Part shown: in pieces, positions 4,971-5,297 of the stretch | Numbering within the stretch: position 1 is the stretch's first letter | How the letters are laid out: every line of letters starts with the position of its first letter | NCBI GenBank assembly: GCA_003136295.1 | Contig: PLDZ01000206.1 | Coordinates: forward strand, 11,214-16,510 | Length of the DNA: 5,297 nt | Source: Candidatus Dormiibacterota bacterium | GTDB taxonomy: Bacteria; Chloroflexota; Dormibacteria; Aeolococcales; Aeolococcaceae | Direction of reading: 5' to 3' | Made by a program: the position numbers and the translations under genes | Notes under the pieces: generated by a model | What the model saw: the letters and a program-made list of their open reading frames with translations, nothing else | What the model was told of the DNA's origin: nothing | Databases searched by the model: none

Positions 4971-5297
4971 CTACAGCCAGCCGTGCTGCTCCGCCGTGCG
5001 CACGGCCTCGAGCCGATTGCGCGCGCCCGTCTTCTGAATCGCCGACGAGAGGTAGTTGCGCACGGTTCCCTGCGAAAGGAACATCGACGCGGCAATCGAC
5101 GCGATGGTGGCGCCCCCCGATGCCGCGCCGAGGACGTCGCGCTCGCGCGGGGTGAGCGGGTTGGAACCGTCACTGAGCGCCGCTGCGGCAAGGGCGGTGT
5201 CGATAACCCGCTCACCCGCGACCGCGCGCCGGATCGAGACCGCGAGCTGGTCCGCCGGACCGTCCTTGACGACGAACCCGGTCGCGCCCGCCTCCAT
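4971..5297 (-). CDS. NarL/LuxR-family response regulator, C-terminal part; N-terminus outside window
   Basis: This is the end of a two-component transcription regulator. The first visible residues, MEAGATGFVVKDGPADQLAV, match the last part of a receiver domain. Lys11 is the conserved receiver lysine, and the phosphorylated Asp lies upstream of the window. The Met at the very edge is therefore almost certainly internal. Residues 20-45 link to a LuxR-type helix-turn-helix (48-108): NPLTPRERDVLGAA, IASIAASMFLSQGTVRNYLSSAI and KTGARNRLEAVRTAEQHGWL. The GTVRNYLS recognition region and the GARNR...GWL ending resemble DesR-type regulators of actinobacteria, commonly paired with a membrane histidine kinase. 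Such a kinase would be expected beyond the right edge but is not visible. The gene converges on tsaB with 10 bp between stops. Targets cannot be inferred. Confidence 0.9.
   Translation of the reverse strand: MEAGATGFVVKDGPADQLAVSIRRAVAGERVIDTALAAAALSDGSNPLTPRERDVLGAASGGATIASIAASMFLSQGTVRNYLSSAIQKTGARNRLEAVRTAEQHGWL
4993..5006. repeat. 14-bp perfect palindrome inside the 3' end of the regulator gene
   Basis: GCCGTGCGCACGGC is its own reverse complement and lies about 33 bp past the tsaB stop. As RNA it could form a 5-bp stem with a GCGC loop, but no U-run follows on either strand. It may help end transcripts of the converging genes, or may simply be GC-rich codons (it encodes part of the AVRT region). 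No better terminator is visible in the 10-bp gap. Confidence 0.3.

Noticed and set aside
4139..5215. 358-codon open frame on the - strand across tsaE, tsaB and the regulator
   Set aside because: It overlaps three supported genes, one of them on its own strand in another frame. The sequence is Arg/Ser/Pro-rich with no motif.

Overview
The window is high-GC bacterial chromosome and holds housekeeping genes with very tight packing. GTG and TTG starts, GTGA stop/start overlaps and a probable leaderless start suggest an actinobacterium (Actinomycetota). The order glmS, acpS/nnr, thiL, tsaE, tsaB recalls actinobacterial chromosomes, possibly a deep lineage such as Thermoleophilia. That placement is inference from gene order and style, not from a marker gene. 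I see no rRNA, tRNA, insertion sequence, prophage or CRISPR array.

Left part (1-1630, + strand): the last 126 codons of glmS (glucosamine-6-phosphate synthase, cell-wall precursor supply) are followed after 7 bp by one long gene. It fuses a holo-acyl-carrier-protein synthase (AcpS) to an ADP-dependent NAD(P)HX dehydratase (NnrD). The epimerase domain that often accompanies NnrD is absent.

Middle (1614-2711, - strand): a secreted peptidoglycan hydrolase has a signal peptide, a long PcsB/CwlO-like coiled coil and a C-terminal CHAP domain. It converges on the AcpS-NnrD gene and overlaps it by 17 bp. Its best start is a TTG at 2711 behind a GGAGG ribosome binding site, 24 codons inside the longest open frame.

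Divergent intergenic region (2712-2886): it carries a plausible promoter for the hydrolase and, on the other side, a 23-bp tandem duplication (2851-2896) abutting thiL. Each copy has a -10-like hexamer and the same GTG start. The upstream copy opens an eight-codon reading frame whose TGA overlaps the thiL GTG. This is the most unusual non-coding structure in the window.

Right part (2887-4960, + strand): thiL (thiamine-monophosphate kinase), tsaE and tsaB (tRNA t6A37 synthesis) form a translationally coupled operon with two identical 4-bp GTGA overlaps. TsaB is short, and neither rimI nor tsaD follows directly. The window closes with the C-terminal part of a NarL/LuxR-type response regulator on the - strand (4971-5297), converging on tsaB with a 10-bp gap.

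No clearly new biological system is visible. The items most worth a second look are the AcpS-NnrD fusion and the duplicated start module of thiL.
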